This document shows positions 1 to 11,307 of a stretch of 64,000 nt of DNA, piece after piece. Below the pieces are notes generated by a model. It was not told the origin of the DNA, did not search any database, and saw nothing but the letters and a program-made list of their open reading frames with translations. How positions within the stretch are numbered: position 1 is the first letter of the stretch; every line of letters begins with the position of its first letter. The position numbers and the translations under genes are program-made. The stretch is from Angiostrongylus vasorum (lineage: Eukaryota; Nematoda; Chromadorea; Rhabditida; Metastrongylidae), in contig JADANN010000352.1 in assembly GCA_018806985.1 (NCBI GenBank), forward strand, positions 868,001 to 932,000. The letters run 5' to 3'.

Positions 1-149
1 GATCACTATCTACTTTGCTAGCGTGATGAGTCGTCTAAATCCTACAAATAAGAACCCAGCCCCACAGAGAAAGGAGCGCAGTGAAACAATTATTTTAAGG
101 AAATAACGCTCCAACCGATTCCATTACCTACATCATTGTCGCCTCGACG

Positions 150-1700
150 ATCATCGAATGCCTTGACTGGGAGGTTAGCACATTAGGTATTGCTTGTCCT
201 AGAGACTTGCAAGGCATCATCTTCCGACTAGAATCTGCATATAGCTCTCCCCCCGTCGCGTCGGTAGGCTTTTCGCTGTATGCTGAACATTCCGAGGAGC
301 CCAGTCGCTAACGGTTCTTGTTCAACAGTTGCCGTTCATGGACATTACCATTACATGTCCAGCCCACCTCCGACAATTTGGCGTAAAGAATGGCGTCGCT
401 GAATTTGTATCATTGACGTGGCTCAAATCTTTTGATCCGTTCTCTCGACTAGGCATCTGTAACACTAAGTGGTCATTCATTCTGCTTACGTAACGACCTG
501 GTCTCCGGAGCATATATTGTGGAAGGAAGAATCGTGAGGTCGAAAAGGTGAGCGCGAAGTCGCCTGTTCTTAGTTCTCTACATTAGATTTCCGATGCTTC
601 AGAAAAGATAAACATGACTGGGGCATTTGAAGCTGTTCATTTTCCTGAGTGCGAATGACGAGTCAGAAACAAATCCGCTTCTCAGAAATATCGGTTTTGT
701 GAGATTTAGTCGAAGACCAATCGTTTCACAGGCTTTGTCAAAGTCGGCTAGCAATCGTTCTGCTTAGCTTATTCTTGGTGTCATAAGAACGACATCATAA
801 ACAAAGCAAAGATGGTGTAAATGCTGACCATCCATTTCCACTCTCATGTTGTCTTATTCCGATGCTCACATGACGTTCTGGAATATGCCAGCAAATAGTT
901 TTGATGAGACTGCATTGCCTTTTCTAGCAACTGTTTTATGTCAATTTTAATATCCTTATAGAACAGCAATATCTTGGCTGCAAAATTTTTATATAGCTCA
1001 TGAAGAATCTTTATATACTGAATAAGGACGCTCTGGCTATAACTGTTTCTACCTCCACTGAGCCAAAAGCTTTCCCTAAATCGATGAAAGTCAGATCGAA
1101 TGCTCTATTGTACTCTTGCTAGACAGCCAGCACATCGGGCGATAGCTAGCGATGCCGCAGAGGTGATCCTTCTCGCACAATAAAACAGTCCTGCTCGTCT
1201 TCCATTGGATGGGAACCATGTGTTATGACAGGTAACGTACGAAAAGCCGAGTGTGTGTTGATGAAGACTGGCAGAAGGTTCTTACGGGTTATATCCTATC
1301 AAGAGCGATTGTTGTTCGATTCTTCACCGACGAAACAGCATGTGGAATTTCGGAGGAGAAAACCGATCGGACGACATATTCATGCTCCTTTATTTCATTT
1401 GAAGAGAGGAGGATGTAGCTATTGAAGAGAATCGAGTAGTAATTGTGAACGATTTTCTCCAAAGCCTTTCTGAAAACTGTAACTCTTCCCTCTGTGCGTC
1501 AGAATGCAAGCATCTTGGTCTTGTATTTGGCGAGGCTTCGGTGGGCTTTGCCAATGCTTTTTCCAGCCTCTGCAACATCGATCATAACGGCCATTCCTCT
1601 TTTTAAGATCTTCTACCAGTTTCCTTCACGGCTTTGAAAGTTCGGATGCAAGTCTGCGACTACTTATGGGTCATACGACTCCATATTGGCACATTACTTG
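150..1700 (-). mobile_element. RTE-type LINE, decayed copy 1
   Basis: On the minus strand this stretch aligns along its length with the better preserved RTE copy at 19600-21700. The shared stretches are the cysteine-poor C-terminal tail near 240-520, the reverse-transcriptase core near 700-1100 (including the region equivalent to the FADD box around 780-830) and the linker upstream of the RT near 1440-1690. Many stops and frameshifts interrupt every frame, so it is a pseudogene. RTE LINEs encode one protein with an N-terminal APE-type endonuclease and a reverse transcriptase. The endonuclease end is missing here. The boundaries are approximate, judged from where similarity fades. Confidence 0.75.
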
Positions 1701-2480
1701 CAGTTGGTAAGCAATGACCAGTTATCTGAATCGGTACTAATTCATGGTAGTTTTGAGACCTGCTTTTTTTTCACTTTCGGCTTTTTTCTCCTTTCCGCGC
1801 AAAACAGAATCTTGAGCGAAAAAAGAGAGTGATTCGGTGTCGTGCAAAATATTGAAAAAAAGCATCATCGATTAGTCAAAAGCTTCCACTTAATGTTATG
1901 TGGTCCATTACGTTGCGGTACTTTCCAATGGTGGAAGAAGTTGAGAAGGTACTCCCTCTTCCAGCGTTGAGAGTGAGGCTTCGGAAATCGACGATTACTA
2001 TGAATGGTCGTGATCGTACTCAGACAGCCGCTCACCCTACTCGTTCAATTCTAATCCGTGGTTCCCTATGTGACGTTCTTCAGACGTTCCCCTTGGTCCA
2101 ACTTTAGTAATGAAAATGGTAATGTTGGCCTTAGAGAAGGTATAGCCATCTCAGAGAATGTCTCCAAATCCATATGGAATGCTTCAACCTCGTCTTCATA
2201 ACTCCGCAGATTTGTAAAATTCTGTATGAATGTTTAAATACCTACGAAACAAAAAAAAGTTGAAGATTACTACAAATGACAAAAATCCTTAGAAAAAAAA
2301 TTAAAACATTTTGCAAGATGTCCGTCTTATTAGAGACATTGCTAACAAGCCAATTCTTTCCGTTTTACCAACATTCTGATGATTCACAACTTTTTTATTT
2401 ACTGCCTTTCACAAGTTTTCATGGCAGGGTATTATTTGTGGAACAACCACAATGATGCTGAGATATTGACTGCTGATGGC
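1701..2480. other. No assignable feature
   Basis: AT-rich sequence with poly-A/T runs. No exon with plausible splice sites and no match to the repeat families in this window. The last ~90 bases (from about 2395) resemble the outer flank of the M foldback elements. Confidence 0.4.
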
Positions 2481-2484
2481 AGTG

Positions 2485-2590
2485 ATCGATAGAACTAGCT
2501 GAGAGACAGGAGAAACGAAGGACCTGCATGGTGTGGTGGTGAACGCATCACCCCCGGAAAGGACAATAGCGCGTTCGTTCCAGTATTCTC
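2485..2590 (+). mobile_element. Foldback MITE (family M), partial arm
   Basis: Carries the family-M arm block running from GATAGAACTAGCTGAGAGAC through CATGGTGTGGTGGTGAACGC to GACAATAGCGCGTTCGTTCC. The same block occurs near 8.1, 8.4, 13.3, 15.4, 48.9 and 52.0 kb. Only one arm is present and the distal TIR is missing. Confidence 0.75.
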
Positions 2591-2782
2591 ACGATTACTC
2601 TAGCTATTCCTGATCGGTATGTTGCGAAAATTATATCACTTTTGCTTCAGCATTCTATAATTGCTAGATCACTATACGACAATTTATAATAAAGAGGTGT
2701 TGACAACAGGTCCAGAATACATATTGAATAATCGTGGCACATACTGATGAATCATATATACTCAGAGGAAGACTTCATCGGT

Positions 2783-2905
2783 CCTCCCAACGGTTTACCG
2801 TCTCATCGTGGCTGGGAGGTGTTGCAAAACTCCGAAAAAATGGAGAATACGCTGGGGTTCGCACAACCAGTGAGGACGAACCGTCCAAGTATCCAAGTAA
2901 ACACT
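2783..2905 (+). mobile_element. NA1 repeat, internally deleted (both ends only)
   Basis: The first ~40 bases match the left end of the full NA1 copy at 49063-49460 (CCTCCCAACGGTTTACCG, then CTGGGAGGTGTT). The last ~70 bases match its right end (an ATGGAGA..ACGCTGGGG block, then CAGTGAGGAC). About 250 internal bases are missing. It finishes with a short AAGTATC-type tail. Confidence 0.75.
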
Positions 2906-3700
2906 TTTCTTCTATTAAAACAACGCTGACGTAGTAGATCTAGCCTTAGTTTCTAACATAAAGAAAGTTTGGATAACCGCAGAGATTTTCCATTCTGTAG
3001 AACCGAGTGGAGTTATCCAACTGCTCAGCTTTGAAACGGTTTAAATGGTTACCTGTTGATGCTGATAGTGATTGGATGTAGCCTGAGAATGAGAACTGTT
3101 GATCGATGGAAACTCTGGATTATACGCAAATGATCCGGTGTCGTAGCTCTTTCCGTACACAGTGGGATACGTGTTACTAAAAGAATTTTTTTTCGTTAAC
3201 TTCCAGTAGTCTTCCAGAACGAGAACTCCACATTACGTTCATATAACTGTCAAGCCCACCAGCACGGGAAGTTAACTAACAAATACATAACTCTGAGACA
3301 AAAAAGACGCCAGAATACTAGAAAACAGTACACATGCTGACCTCAGAGAATTGCTAGTGGTTTTCCAACTAACAAATCCGCCTCGAAAATAAGAACTCAT
3401 GACGCGGCACCTATGCTCGGACGAGTTTCGCCAAAACACACTGTAACAAAAAATCATTTTTCGACGAAACATTAACGATTACATGGTCAGGGAAACTCTC
3501 CAAGAGAGCTGCCGCAAACGAAAAGAAACCCAGGATCGGAAACTCTGGATCCGTTGGAGAGCACTTTGAACCGGAAGGGACGATCCGGTCTGGAGAGTCG
3601 ACGCCGCGATGCGGTAGAGCATAGGTTATCAGCCGAGCGAGGAAACCACTGTACAGCAACGGGCCGTTTTGTATTCATGTGGTTCTAGCCGTGACTCTTT
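2906..3700. other. No assignable feature
   Basis: No supported exon and no recognised repeat. Open frames here are short and lack family motifs. Confidence 0.4.
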
Positions 3701-3704
3701 CAGT

Positions 3705-3960
3705 TCTTGGATTCTTAAGCTAGCACGAGATTGGTAACGACCTTAATTCGGCTAACGTTTCGACGTCTTCGTCTTCATCAGAGAGCCAGCCGATGATGAT
3801 CCGAGTCGAAGATCCAGAGACGGTCCGGAGAGATAAGCCGAATAAACTCCATTCTTTTCCTAGATCTCTTGGAGGGTAGACGAGGAGGCCCGGTATGAAT
3901 CTTTGCGTTTCCAGGTAGAAGATTGTACTTCTTCCCTGTTGCATGGTCATGCTAATGGAT
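3705..3960 (-). mobile_element. PLE family P2 terminal fragment with hammerhead-like motif
   Basis: Shares the P2 terminal sequence also seen near 4000-4240, 4698-4920, 31455-31720, 46430 and 63215. On the minus strand at 3750-3788 it reads CTGATGA, A, a GACG/CGTC hairpin with AAGA loop, GAAA, CGTT, AGCC, matching the layout of a minimal hammerhead ribozyme with a 2-bp helix III. Assignment to Penelope-like elements rests on this motif and on similarity to P1, which carries PLE coding fragments. No P2 coding sequence was identified with confidence. Confidence 0.55.
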
Positions 3961-3999
3961 TTACTCCATCATGAAGAAGATACAGGCTAAATATAGTAC

Positions 4000-4245
4000 A
4001 TTCTTGTATTGTTAAACTAACACGACGTTGGTAAGGACCTTTATTCGGCGAAGATTCCGTCGTCTCCATCTTCATGAGAGCAGGTGATGATAGGAGTCGA
4101 TGGTCCAGAGGTGGTCGTCCGTCTTCTGGACGTGGTGTCGTCGTCGTCGTACCGAGTTTTCAGTGGAGCATCGCTCGAATGGGGCATTCCCATCTGGCAG
4201 CGCTTTTCTTTAGGACGTATTGGGCAGTGAGACGAGATACAATGC
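4000..4245 (-). mobile_element. PLE family P2 terminal fragment, decayed
   Basis: A second P2 copy next to the previous one and in the same orientation. It begins with the same end sequence (TTAAACTAACACGACGTTGG). The hammerhead-like core is mutated (GAAT in place of GAAA). It lies 270-520 bases upstream of the predicted 5' end of rbbp-5. Confidence 0.5.
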
Positions 4246-4510
4246 GCTTAAGCTAAGGAGTATCCTTTATGACATGATTTGATCTTAGATAAGGAGAGTA
4301 AGGACACGCCTTGGATTCAATGTATGGATTCGATCTCTCAGGAAATTTTCCTTAATCGCAAGGACAATTTCCATTCTTCATTCATTCCGAACCTGTAGTG
4401 AGAAAACGATCAGATTGCTTATGTTGATGTATACAAGTGTAAACATTGTTCATTCTTTTCTCGTCTTCATTTCTCATTGTCACAAGTGTCCTAGTCGTTA
4501 TTTTTTCCTG

Positions 4511-4521
4511 TTTTTTACAGA
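4511..4521 (+). promoter_or_regulatory. Probable spliced-leader trans-splice acceptor of rbbp-5
   Basis: A T-rich tract ending TTTTTTACAG lies 53 bases before the first ATG of rbbp-5 at 4574, with no convincing upstream donor or exon. In nematodes such an acceptor next to the start codon usually receives a spliced leader. Whether the leader is SL1 or SL2 cannot be told. Confidence 0.5.
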
Positions 4522-4573
4522 TTATTGATCGATTACTACTAAGTAACACCTTTGTTGCTTAACATCTGCGAAG

Positions 4574-7500
4574 ATGATGAACGCAGAGTTGTTGGAGAGG
4601 AACTTCGGCGTGCAGTTCCCGGAGGAATTGGACGGAACGCTTGACTTACAAGTACTGTTAACGATTCCTTTATCATTAAGTGCCATTTTCAGTACCTTCT
4701 TGGATTGTTAAGCTAACACGAGGCTGATAAAGACCTTTATTCGGCTAAGGTTTCGACATCTTCATGTTCATTAGAGTCGATGATCCGAGTCGATGGTCCA
4801 CAAAGAAGACCACGAACTATGGACGATTAACTGGAACCATCGGCTCTGATAAGGACAAAGACGTCGAAACGTTAGCCCAGTAAATATCTTTATCAACCTT
4901 ACGTTAGCTTAACAATCCAAGGAGCTATTGATTATGACGACAGAGGTTAAGCGAAGGTCGGTTTTGGGAAATGTCAATCTTTTTTTGTTAAACTTTCGGA
5001 CTTGGGTCGAAAATCGATACACTGTTTTAGCATTTCTATTCAGAATGGAGCTGCTAACTGTTGTAAATTCAACCGATGGGGTACGTTGGTGGCAGTGGGA
5101 AGTACTGATGGGCGAATTTTCATTTTTGACTTCGTCACTAAAGGGATAGTGAAGACGTGGACGGCTCATGCGCTACCAGTGTCGTCTCTGTCATGGTCTC
5201 GTGATGGTCGAAAATTGCTTACCGCTTCGGCTGACACCACCGTGGCAATATGGAACGTCATCGAAGCTTCCTGTATGCACAGGTTGAAGTATTCAGCTAT
5301 GGTGACCTCTGCGGTCTTCAATCCACGGTCAGTACTTTGTCAGTGCTTTATGCTTTTTGTAATTCCCACAACCGACTTTCTTTTAACCTCGACATTGATC
5401 AAATAGTTCTCGGAACAAACACGAGCTGTTATTTATTCTTTATTTCGTCAAAGCTGACGTTTCGGCAGTGTCGCCTTCTTCAGAGCCTGGAAGGGTATAT
5501 AAAAAAGGATAAAGCTCTCTGCGTTGATCAATCCCTTAGGGATGCGCCATGAATTCGACTTCACTAAGCATCGTTTGGAGATGATTGAATGGCAGTGACA
5601 TGATACCTTTTACATTGACTCTCGGTGGCCTATCGATGTATCGAGCCAGTGCTGGTATCCTCCCGGAGAAGTATTGCGGAGCGCCTCTGACAGCTGCGCC
5701 ACACGCTCCAATATATGGAGGTAAAGAGAGTAAATATGCCCTTCCGGGCTCTGAAGAAGGTGAAATCCACCGAAATGTCAGCTTTGGCAGAGTAAAGAAT
5801 GAAGTATCATCTCGTATTTGCTCAACAAGAATATCGAGAAGTATTTGTGCTTTTCGTCCGGAATCTATATACCAGGTGTTATGTTGAACGGAATGATCTC
5901 TCTGGTGTTTGAATTTCTGTTTTCTACACAGAAACGACAATCAAGTACTGGTTCTTCAACTTAACTATCCGCCTTGTTTGGATGAACTTAACCCTCGATC
6001 GCAAAGGATTATCACTAACGATATTCCGGGCGCTATAGAAGACGGGGTTTCAGCGATAGCGTTTGATCGTAGAGCGAACTATTTAATCACTGGAACAAAC
6101 AAGGTAGGATTTACAGTCTTCAAAATACATTCATTCAGTCATCGCAACTATGAGGACTTTCAACTGTTAGGCAACATATTAATTTATGTTGTCTTTTTTA
6201 TCCTTGTTTCCTTCCTAAATTCCTTGTTTATGTATGACAAGCATCCTTTCTGACTCAGGGAAAGCTGGTCGTTTACGATGCGAAGACTCTCAAGATGGTT
6301 TCTTGGGGAAAGCAAAACAGTGTTCAGCAGGTCATTATTTTTTGCTCTGTTCTGGTCTACGGTTTATTTTTGTATATCTTTTCATATTTCATGTGTCTTT
6401 TCGTATAGCGCACGTAGCACAGTGGTCGGAGGTGCACTGCAATACTCATGGAATCGATGCACGCGCCCAAGGCTCACCAAGCCTTCCATCTCTCCGAGCT
6501 GGGCAGATTGCTACCACACCTGTCAAGGAGGATGGCAGCACTGTCTGGATTCATCGGCAGGCAACTGCGAGTCATTGCAAAGGCCACATATGCATTCAGT
6601 TACCTCTAACGATGCTTAATGATGTCGAGTGCACGGAGCATCCCTCCGGAGCTGAACAACGCCGAGAGCTATATCTCGTATCCTTCCATCTTTTCATCTT
6701 CCATACATGTCTTTTCATCTGCTAGTTCTTTAAGAGTTGTTTACTTTTTTTAAATGCTCCTAATTGTGAGGTGAATAGATTAGTATAAAAACGGAAAGTT
6801 TCATAGTGTCTCTTGCAGATTAAACAGATAGTGATTCCAAGGAGAGGGAACTTCATCATCACAAATTCCCAGGACCGCATAATACGTACATTTGATCTTA
6901 ACGACATTTTGGATTGTCAAAAGGGAGCCACGATAGAACCAACACACCGTGTTACAGATATTGTTAACAAGGTATCACTTGTATTATCATCTTTATCATC
7001 TGTGTTCGCATGTGTAGCGTAATATTGGTAACGTGGTAACTTAGATGGCCCGTCCTCACTGGTTGTGTGGGCCCCAGCATAACTTCCATTTTTTGGGAGT
7101 TTTGCTGGTTTAGTCATTGTGGTTCCCTGGAGTCCCGACGTCAGCCAGGCCAAAGTCTGCCTCAGGTCGTCACCAGCACAGGCACTCGCCGCTCTTGTGG
7201 ATCAGAAAGAGATTTGCTACCATGCGACTAGTTTGAGAGAAGGACGGTGGTGGATCTTAGTATTGGTTTACTCTTAGCTGGGCTTCCTGATGGAAAGGCC
7301 GGACTCCTTTTCAGCTTGGAAGATCTTGCCAGTGGGATGACTCCCCCGCTGTATATCGCAGCTCGACATCCAGGAACAACTCCGAGCCACGATGAGGCGG
7401 TAAGCTATTGGGAGATAGGGCAATATTAGAGATGGAAATCATAACCTTCATCCCTACTGTATCGGAAAAATTGCCACCATACTTGTTTGGGAGGATAAAA

Positions 7501-10110
7501 AACGCCGACTTGTTGCATTGGTAGCCCCACAAAACATTCTATGTGCCAAATATGCGCACCTACTTCTCTAGGATGCTATTTGCATAGTGGTATGAACAAC
7601 CCCGAACTTCTTAATTCTTAGGCTTCATGGAAGGCTGTATGTACTGATAGCGAAGGTTATTACATCTGTGGTGCAAGTACAAAAGCACATTCTCTGTACG
7701 TCTGGGAGCGGACGACGGGAACACTGATCAAGATTTTGCATGGCACAAAGGTATGGCGGTAGTTGATTGTTTAAGACGTATGGGAATGGTTTAATTAGCG
7801 ATGTGCATTATACTCATAAAGACGTGTCGTATTTTTGTGCAGTTGTAACTCCTTAATCTGATGAAGGTTGTTTTCGTGTCATCGTTTCCTTACCACTGCA
7901 GTCAACTGGGGATCCACTTGTCAAGCTTTCAGAGGTTTCTTATCGTTTTCTGTCTTTCAGAAACATCGAATTCAAATGTTGGATTTAAAACTGTAATCTT
8001 AAGCTGTATTTGAGGCAGATTGCAAGAGATTATTTTCGAGTATTTCACCATTGGTGAAGGACCCACATGGTGTGGTGGTGAACGCGTTAGCCCCGTAAAT
8101 GGTAATAACGTATTCGATCCCCACCGCGGACACCTGAGCTCCGGAGTTTTGCAGAAGTCTCAGCTTCATTTTGGTTGTATTTTACATAGTACCGTACCGT
8201 GAAAAATTGTGATAGGGAGTAAATAGATAATTAACATTGTGATTTCGACTGCAACCTCAGCTTAACTGGGTTCAATGCCAATTTCTGCTCCCCTGATGAG
8301 TCCCTTTGACGGGTGATTGATGAAAACTCCTATAGGTCAATAACACGGCTGAGAGAAAGGCGAAACGAAAGACTCATATGGTGTGGTGGTAAACGCGTTA
8401 GCCTCCGGAAAGGATATCACGTTTTCGATTCCCACCGCAGACCCCTGCGGTCCGGAGTTTTGTATCTCAGCTCCATTGTAGTTGTATTTTCCCATTATAT
8501 CCCTGGTGACACGATGCATCAGTGCTACTCCATAAACGGAATGATGACTCATTTTTATCACTAGTCGGGTTCGATCCTTTGACTTTGCTGTCTGCTCACA
8601 AATCTACGAAAGTTGAACAGCTTATGCTGTTTGAAGTACGGTATGGTAATTCTGTATGTCATTTAGTTTGCACTGAAGGGAGTCTCAACATGTTAAGGAG
8701 AATGGTTTTCGCAGAATTTAATAGTTCACTAGGGGTGATTTTTATTATGATAACGTAAGATAATTGTAGCAGTTTATAGGGAGAGTGCTTAATGGATGTC
8801 CAGTGGCATCCGATACGCCCAGTTATCCTTTCTGTTGCCAATGGAATAGTTTCAGTATGGACGCAGGTGCAGGCAGTTCTTTAAATTATCATTCTTTTTA
8901 GAGCATTTAGATTACTGACCTTGATGAAGTAATAACTGCTCGTTCTGCTCTTCTTTTGGTGTAGTTTTCATGTAGGTTAACAAAGCTTTAGGCACACGTC
9001 GAAAACTGGTCAGCATTTGCACCGGAGTTTACTGAACTAGAGGAAAATGCTAAGTATGAGGAGAAAGAAGGAGAATTTGACTTAGATGACGAGGATGCAG
9101 ATGTGGACGATAAAGGACATTCCCAGGTCTGTCCGGACTTTAAGGAATTTACCTCTAGGGATTTTTAAACCTAGGGAAATCGATTGCCTTATCGCTAGTT
9201 AAGTGTTTATAAATAGTTTCCCACATTTTACTCTCCTCATTCCTAGTGTGAACTACGTGTTTATAGGATTCAGATGAAGAAATCATCGACATCGAATCTT
9301 TGAAACCCAGTGAAATCTTATGCAGCTCTGATGAGGTAATTCGTCACGTTCTTAATGGGTAATCTTATGGATGAGGAGTATTGAAGATAGGGTGCAGCCT
9401 AGTTTATCGCGTTTTAATCACCAGTAAAAAGGATAAAGCTCTCGACGTTGATCAGTCCCTGAGGGATGCGTCATGCATTCGAATTCATTAAGCATCGTTG
9501 GAGGTGGTTGAATGCATATCAGATCTTTACAATGACTCGTGGCGACATACCGAGCCAGTGCGCTGTCCTCCCAAACAAGTCTGGTACCAATTTGCCGACC
9601 CCGGAGGGATGGAAGGCTTGGTGAGCTTAAGTTGTGGGGATCGATCCCAAATGTATTGTAGGGCGCCTTCGACCACTGGGCTACACGCGCCTCCTTCATC
9701 AGTACAAGGAAATTTGTATCGATTGTGGCAATTGAGTCATACACTTGCTATCGTTTGTATTTCTTTACTTCTAATTTTTCAGGAAGACAATATCAATAGC
9801 CTGCTGCCTGATGTGACTTTGAAGACTGGTCCACTTTGGTTTTTACCCATTACACCAGAGTGTGACAACACTGATACCCTACCATTACCAGGAGGACACT
9901 TTACGGGTATCTCTTTCGGAATAGTTGATTTTTCGTGTGCAGATGCCAGTTTTACGAATTGACTACTTCTACCTCAAATTGGTCGTTTACTCTTCAGATG
10001 GACGTCGAGCTTCAAGTCAGATTTTGAGCGCATTGGAAGAGGAAAGTAGGAAAAGGGCTCTGCTTGAAGGTGGTCCGAAAGCTCCATTGAAAGGACGTAG
10101 GATTAAATGA
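4574..10110 (+). CDS. rbbp-5: RBBP5 homologue, WD40 subunit of SET1/MLL H3K4 methyltransferase complex
   Basis: Eleven exons: 4574-4651, 5044-5327, 5932-6103, 6259-6330, 6819-6971, 7622-7750, 8780-8866, 8992-9126, 9267-9335, 9783-9906, 9998-10110. Every intron is GT-AG, all phases join, and the total is 1416 nt (471 residues). Human RBBP5 is 538 residues; the difference is mostly the disordered C-terminus. Residues ~1-26 carry the conserved LE..FG..FPEE.DGTLD start. Residues ~27-325 form a WD40 propeller with blocks such as [45 protein letters not shown] and [22 protein letters not shown] and an acidic stretch follow (~340-395). In human RBBP5 the equivalent tail contacts ASH2L and then WDR5, here EEIIDIESL and LCSSDEE. 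The C-terminus is basic (GRRIK). It is nuclear and scaffolds H3K4 methylation with WDR5, ASH2L and a SET1-type enzyme. The final exon uses the acceptor at 9997; the upstream CAG at about 9940 would hit a stop. An unusual point is how many introns contain mobile elements. Confidence 0.95.
4698..4920. mobile_element. Palindromic P2 element in rbbp-5 intron 1
   Basis: The ends are inverted copies: TTGGATTGTTAAGCTAAC at the left and its complement at the right. Arms are about 80 bases, and both hold the P2 hammerhead-like block. The right arm, plus strand 4842-4878, reads CTGATAA, a stem ending GACGTC, GAAA, CGTT, AGCC. This is a tail-to-tail pair of P2 ends inserted in the first intron of rbbp-5. 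Confidence 0.6.
5407..5860. mobile_element. Palindromic P1 PLE end pair, split by a SINE, in rbbp-5 intron 2
   Basis: The left arm (about 5407-5500) and right arm (about 5710-5860) are inverted copies of the P1 terminal sequence. Outer ends read GGAACAAACACGAG and, inverted, CTCGTATTTGCTC. Both arms carry the hammerhead-like motif: 5453-5487 on the minus strand with stem GGCG/TGCC, and 5746-5783 on the plus strand with stem GGTG/CACC. SINE-A sits between the arms. Confidence 0.65.
5501..5709 (-). mobile_element. SINE-A copy, internally deleted, nested in a P1 palindrome
   Basis: The 3' part (AGGATAAAGCTCT..GTTGATCAATCCCT..GGGATGCGCCATG) is well kept. The middle and much of the tRNA-like head are deleted or altered, though a stretch near TGCGCCACACGCTCC remains. 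The complete family layout is seen at 29056-29331. Confidence 0.75.
6408..6687 (+). mobile_element. SINE-A (tRNA-derived) in rbbp-5 intron 4
   Basis: The tRNA-like head has an A box close to TRGCNNAGYGG (GTAGCACAGTGG) and a B box like GGAATCGATGC. It is followed by the family body (GGCTCACCAAGCCTTCCATC) and tail (GAGAGCTATATCTCGTATCC). It is in the sense orientation of the host gene. Confidence 0.8.
7045..7412 (-). mobile_element. NA1 repeat in rbbp-5 intron 5
   Basis: A nearly full-length NA1 copy. At its low end it has ATGGCCCGTCCTCACTGG; at its high end it has the CCACGATGAGGCGGTAAGC block, the complement of the NA1 left end at 49.07 kb. The internal block TTTACTCTTAGCTGGGCTTC is shared with 48.16 and 49.2 kb. 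No coding capacity was found. The tail side shows a degenerate GGTAAC repeat (7028-7040). Confidence 0.75.
8018..8180 (+). mobile_element. Foldback MITE M arm in rbbp-5 intron 6
   Basis: Family-M arm: ACATGGTGTGGTGGTGAACG, GTATTCGATCCCCACCGC, CTCCGGAGTTTTGCAGAA, CTCAGCTTCATTTTGGTTG. The order matches the right arm of the complete element at 48529-48965. Confidence 0.8.
8236..8495 (+). mobile_element. Foldback MITE M, centre plus right arm, in rbbp-5 intron 6
   Basis: Starts with the family centre (AACCTCAGCTTAACTGGGTT, then GACGGGTGATTGATG). The right arm follows, through GAAACGAAAGACTCATATGG and CTGCGGTCCGGAGTTTTG, to the TIR-proximal ATCTCAGCTCCATTGTAG. It lies in the same orientation as the arm 60 bases upstream. 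Confidence 0.8.
9426..9692 (-). mobile_element. SINE-A in rbbp-5 intron 9
   Basis: A full-length SINE-A in antisense to the host gene. The complement of 9650-9692 gives the tRNA-like head (GGCGCGTGTAGCCCAGTGG, then GGGATCGATCCC as B box). The body and the A/T-ending tail (AAAAAGGATAAAGCTCTCG) follow. Confidence 0.8.
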
Positions 10111-10463
10111 TGTATGACACCTACCATGTATGTAGAATGTGGTTATTTATTGGAAAGTTCAACATAAGCTATTTGAAAGGATACTACAGGGGTAAGCTCA
10201 CTCTAGCAAATATATTCTTTCCTTCTTTTTAATATTTTGTTTCTTATTGTTTGTATTTGTCGAAATTGCAGGATTTGTACACAATCATTCTGATTTATCT
10301 TGTCTTGTGTATCCTTAGTAATCTAATGCGAAGTATGCTGTATCTCAATTATTTGTACAACGTAATAAGAACCACACTCTAGTGAAGTATGCCTTCAACG
10401 AGAAAGGCGTAATACTTTGGTCCATATGTGAACTATGACATTTGCTTAGACATTATTTATTGA

Positions 10464-10469
10464 AATAAA
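10464..10469 (+). terminator. rbbp-5 polyadenylation signal
   Basis: The canonical AATAAA hexamer lies 354 bases after the rbbp-5 stop codon in an AT-rich stretch. No earlier AATAAA was seen in the 3' flank, so a 3' UTR of roughly 370 bases is inferred. Confidence 0.5.
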
Positions 10470-10499
10470 ATCATTTTGTAATAAGTCTACCTCTGCTGA

Positions 10500-11307
10500 A
10501 AACTTGGAGTGGCAAAATTTTAGGTTAAGCTATTTTAATATCTGCTAAACAGTATGTTTTGGAGCAATAACAAGTAATTGATCAGGCCGTAAATAAACCA
10601 TTGTTGTTCGAGAGAACTCAAAGCTGGTATGTGTTTCGTATTTTAATTCCTAGGTGCTTAATTGTCTGTTCCTGAATCCCTTGATAAAGAGTGGAGAATT
10701 TACTTGACACCTGCAGGCAATCATGGACTAACTCGAGGGGGACGTCAATAAACTTCGTTCGTTCCACGGTCATAATTACTACTCAATGTGATTGTTCGAA
10801 GACCATTCATAGGCATTTTTACGAAGTTGTTCTACTATTTTTGGCCATGACATTGGCAGGGGATATTGCCCACCTCCGCTGTAACATATATCTATACTAA
10901 GCTGAGCTTCACTCCGCGAGTAGGCGCATTGGTTTAGGCATACAATAGGCATACAAAATGGGAAGCGTTATGGGCCATGCATTGGCTAAATTCTTGGGAA
11001 CAGTATATATTTCCTGCTCTTATTACAAATTCTTCTGCCGAATTTGTCAAGGTTTAACTCTAGCACATTTTTTAGAATGAAAACGTTTAGAGGAAGCTTA
11101 TATGGAGGTGTTTGTACGACGTAGCGGGAGTAAACTTAGGTATAGTGCGCACTTATCAATGGTTAGAGCGTAAGAAATGTGAATTCCTGAACTCATACCC
11201 TGGTAACATTTTGCTGATGCGTTAAAGGTTTTACTCAAGAACATTTACATGGCAATTTATAACTTCTATAATTAGTTCCTTTACCGTAGCATGTAAACCA
11301 CGACTAA
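10500..11307. other. No assignable feature
   Basis: 3' flank of rbbp-5. No supported exon or recognised repeat. Confidence 0.4.

Noticed and set aside
9940..9997. Alternative acceptor for the last rbbp-5 exon at the upstream GTGCAG
   Set aside because: Using it gives a TGA after six codons in the required phase. The CTCTTCAG acceptor at 9997 restores the frame.
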